A DNA stretch of 64,000 bases, from NCBI GenBank assembly GCA_003971905.1, contig RSEE01000112.1, positions 130,333-194,332 of the forward strand, read 5' to 3'. Position numbers and translations under genes: made by a program. This DNA comes from Moniliella sp. 'wahieum' (Eukaryota > Basidiomycota > Moniliellomycetes > Moniliellales > Moniliellaceae). Each line of letters opens with the position of its first letter. Positions within the stretch are counted from its first letter, which is position 1. The notes below the pieces were generated by a model. It was not told the DNA's origin, made no database searches, and was given only the letters and a program-made list of their open reading frames with translations. Shown piece by piece: positions 63,818-64,000 of this stretch.

Positions 63818-64000
63818 TGTAACCCCGCTGCATATATACGGCCGCCGCCCAAGTCGTTCATCTTATAGAAATGGTCCCGCCTGGGGATGCTCAAGGCAGA
63901 ATAGCGACCCCACCCTTATTGACGATGCGGTAGCGATTGTTTTTTTTGCATTCTCTAGGATCGTAGCTTTCTAATGAGCCCCTTCCCACCTTGCCACATG
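63818..64000. other. Right window end
   Basis: Nothing recognised in the last 180 bases. Confidence 0.3.

Overview
The window reads as GC-rich nuclear DNA of a filamentous or yeast-like fungus, most likely a basidiomycete. Support comes from short GT-AG introns (56-211 bases), a tRNA gene with an anticodon-loop intron, a GPI-type chitin deacetylase, a GH5 exo-beta-1,3-glucanase, a fungal bZIP with a DUF3425-like tail, and Ty1/copia and Ty3/gypsy remnants. The class within the fungi cannot be fixed from the sequence alone.

Layout. 1-2065 (-): CBS/PB1 protein, cut by the left edge, divergent from an FSH1-type serine hydrolase (2605-3609, +). 5991-7579 (+): chitin deacetylase. 9934-11732 (-): Ariadne-type RBR ubiquitin ligase, divergent from an Irc6/AAGAB-like adaptin-binding protein (12059-13838, +). 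13.8-17.7 kb is a gene-free stretch rich in short dispersed repeats. 17775-19219 (+): exo-glucanase. 19986-22619 (+) and 24320-25248 (-): two C2H2 zinc-finger regulators. 27494-28282 (+): HAD-type hydrolase. 29.5-36.4 kb is a gene-expression cluster: BUD32 (KEOPS kinase), ribosomal protein eL24, tRNA-Thr(AGU), eIF3i and a THOC3/Tex1-like WD40 protein. 36.4-39 kb (-): phytanoyl-CoA dioxygenase-like enzyme and an SDR oxidoreductase. 40837-41937 (-): bZIP. 42.4-45.8 kb is a transposon graveyard (copia, then a gypsy pol with an internal inversion, polypurine tract and LTR start). About 45.8-52.4 kb is gene-poor and visibly more AT-rich. 52952-57351 (+): TBC RabGAP with long hexanucleotide repeats. 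58339-59061 (+): small membrane protein. 59377-61305 (+): VHS-GAT trafficking protein. 62.0-63.2 kb holds two different tandem arrays, both with a period near 90 bases.

A property of the whole window: most conserved genes are interrupted by single-base frame changes, nearly all equivalent to one missing base, often in a run of identical bases. This includes genes expected to be essential (eL24, eIF3i, BUD32). I read it mainly as consensus sequence error, so coordinates below give the span of each gene with frame breaks noted. The chitin deacetylase and FSH1 genes are intact.

Functionally the window mixes cell-wall remodelling (chitin deacetylase, exo-glucanase), vesicle traffic (TBC, VHS-GAT, Irc6/AAGAB), translation and mRNA export (eL24, eIF3i, tRNA, BUD32, THOC3), and transcription control (two C2H2, one bZIP).
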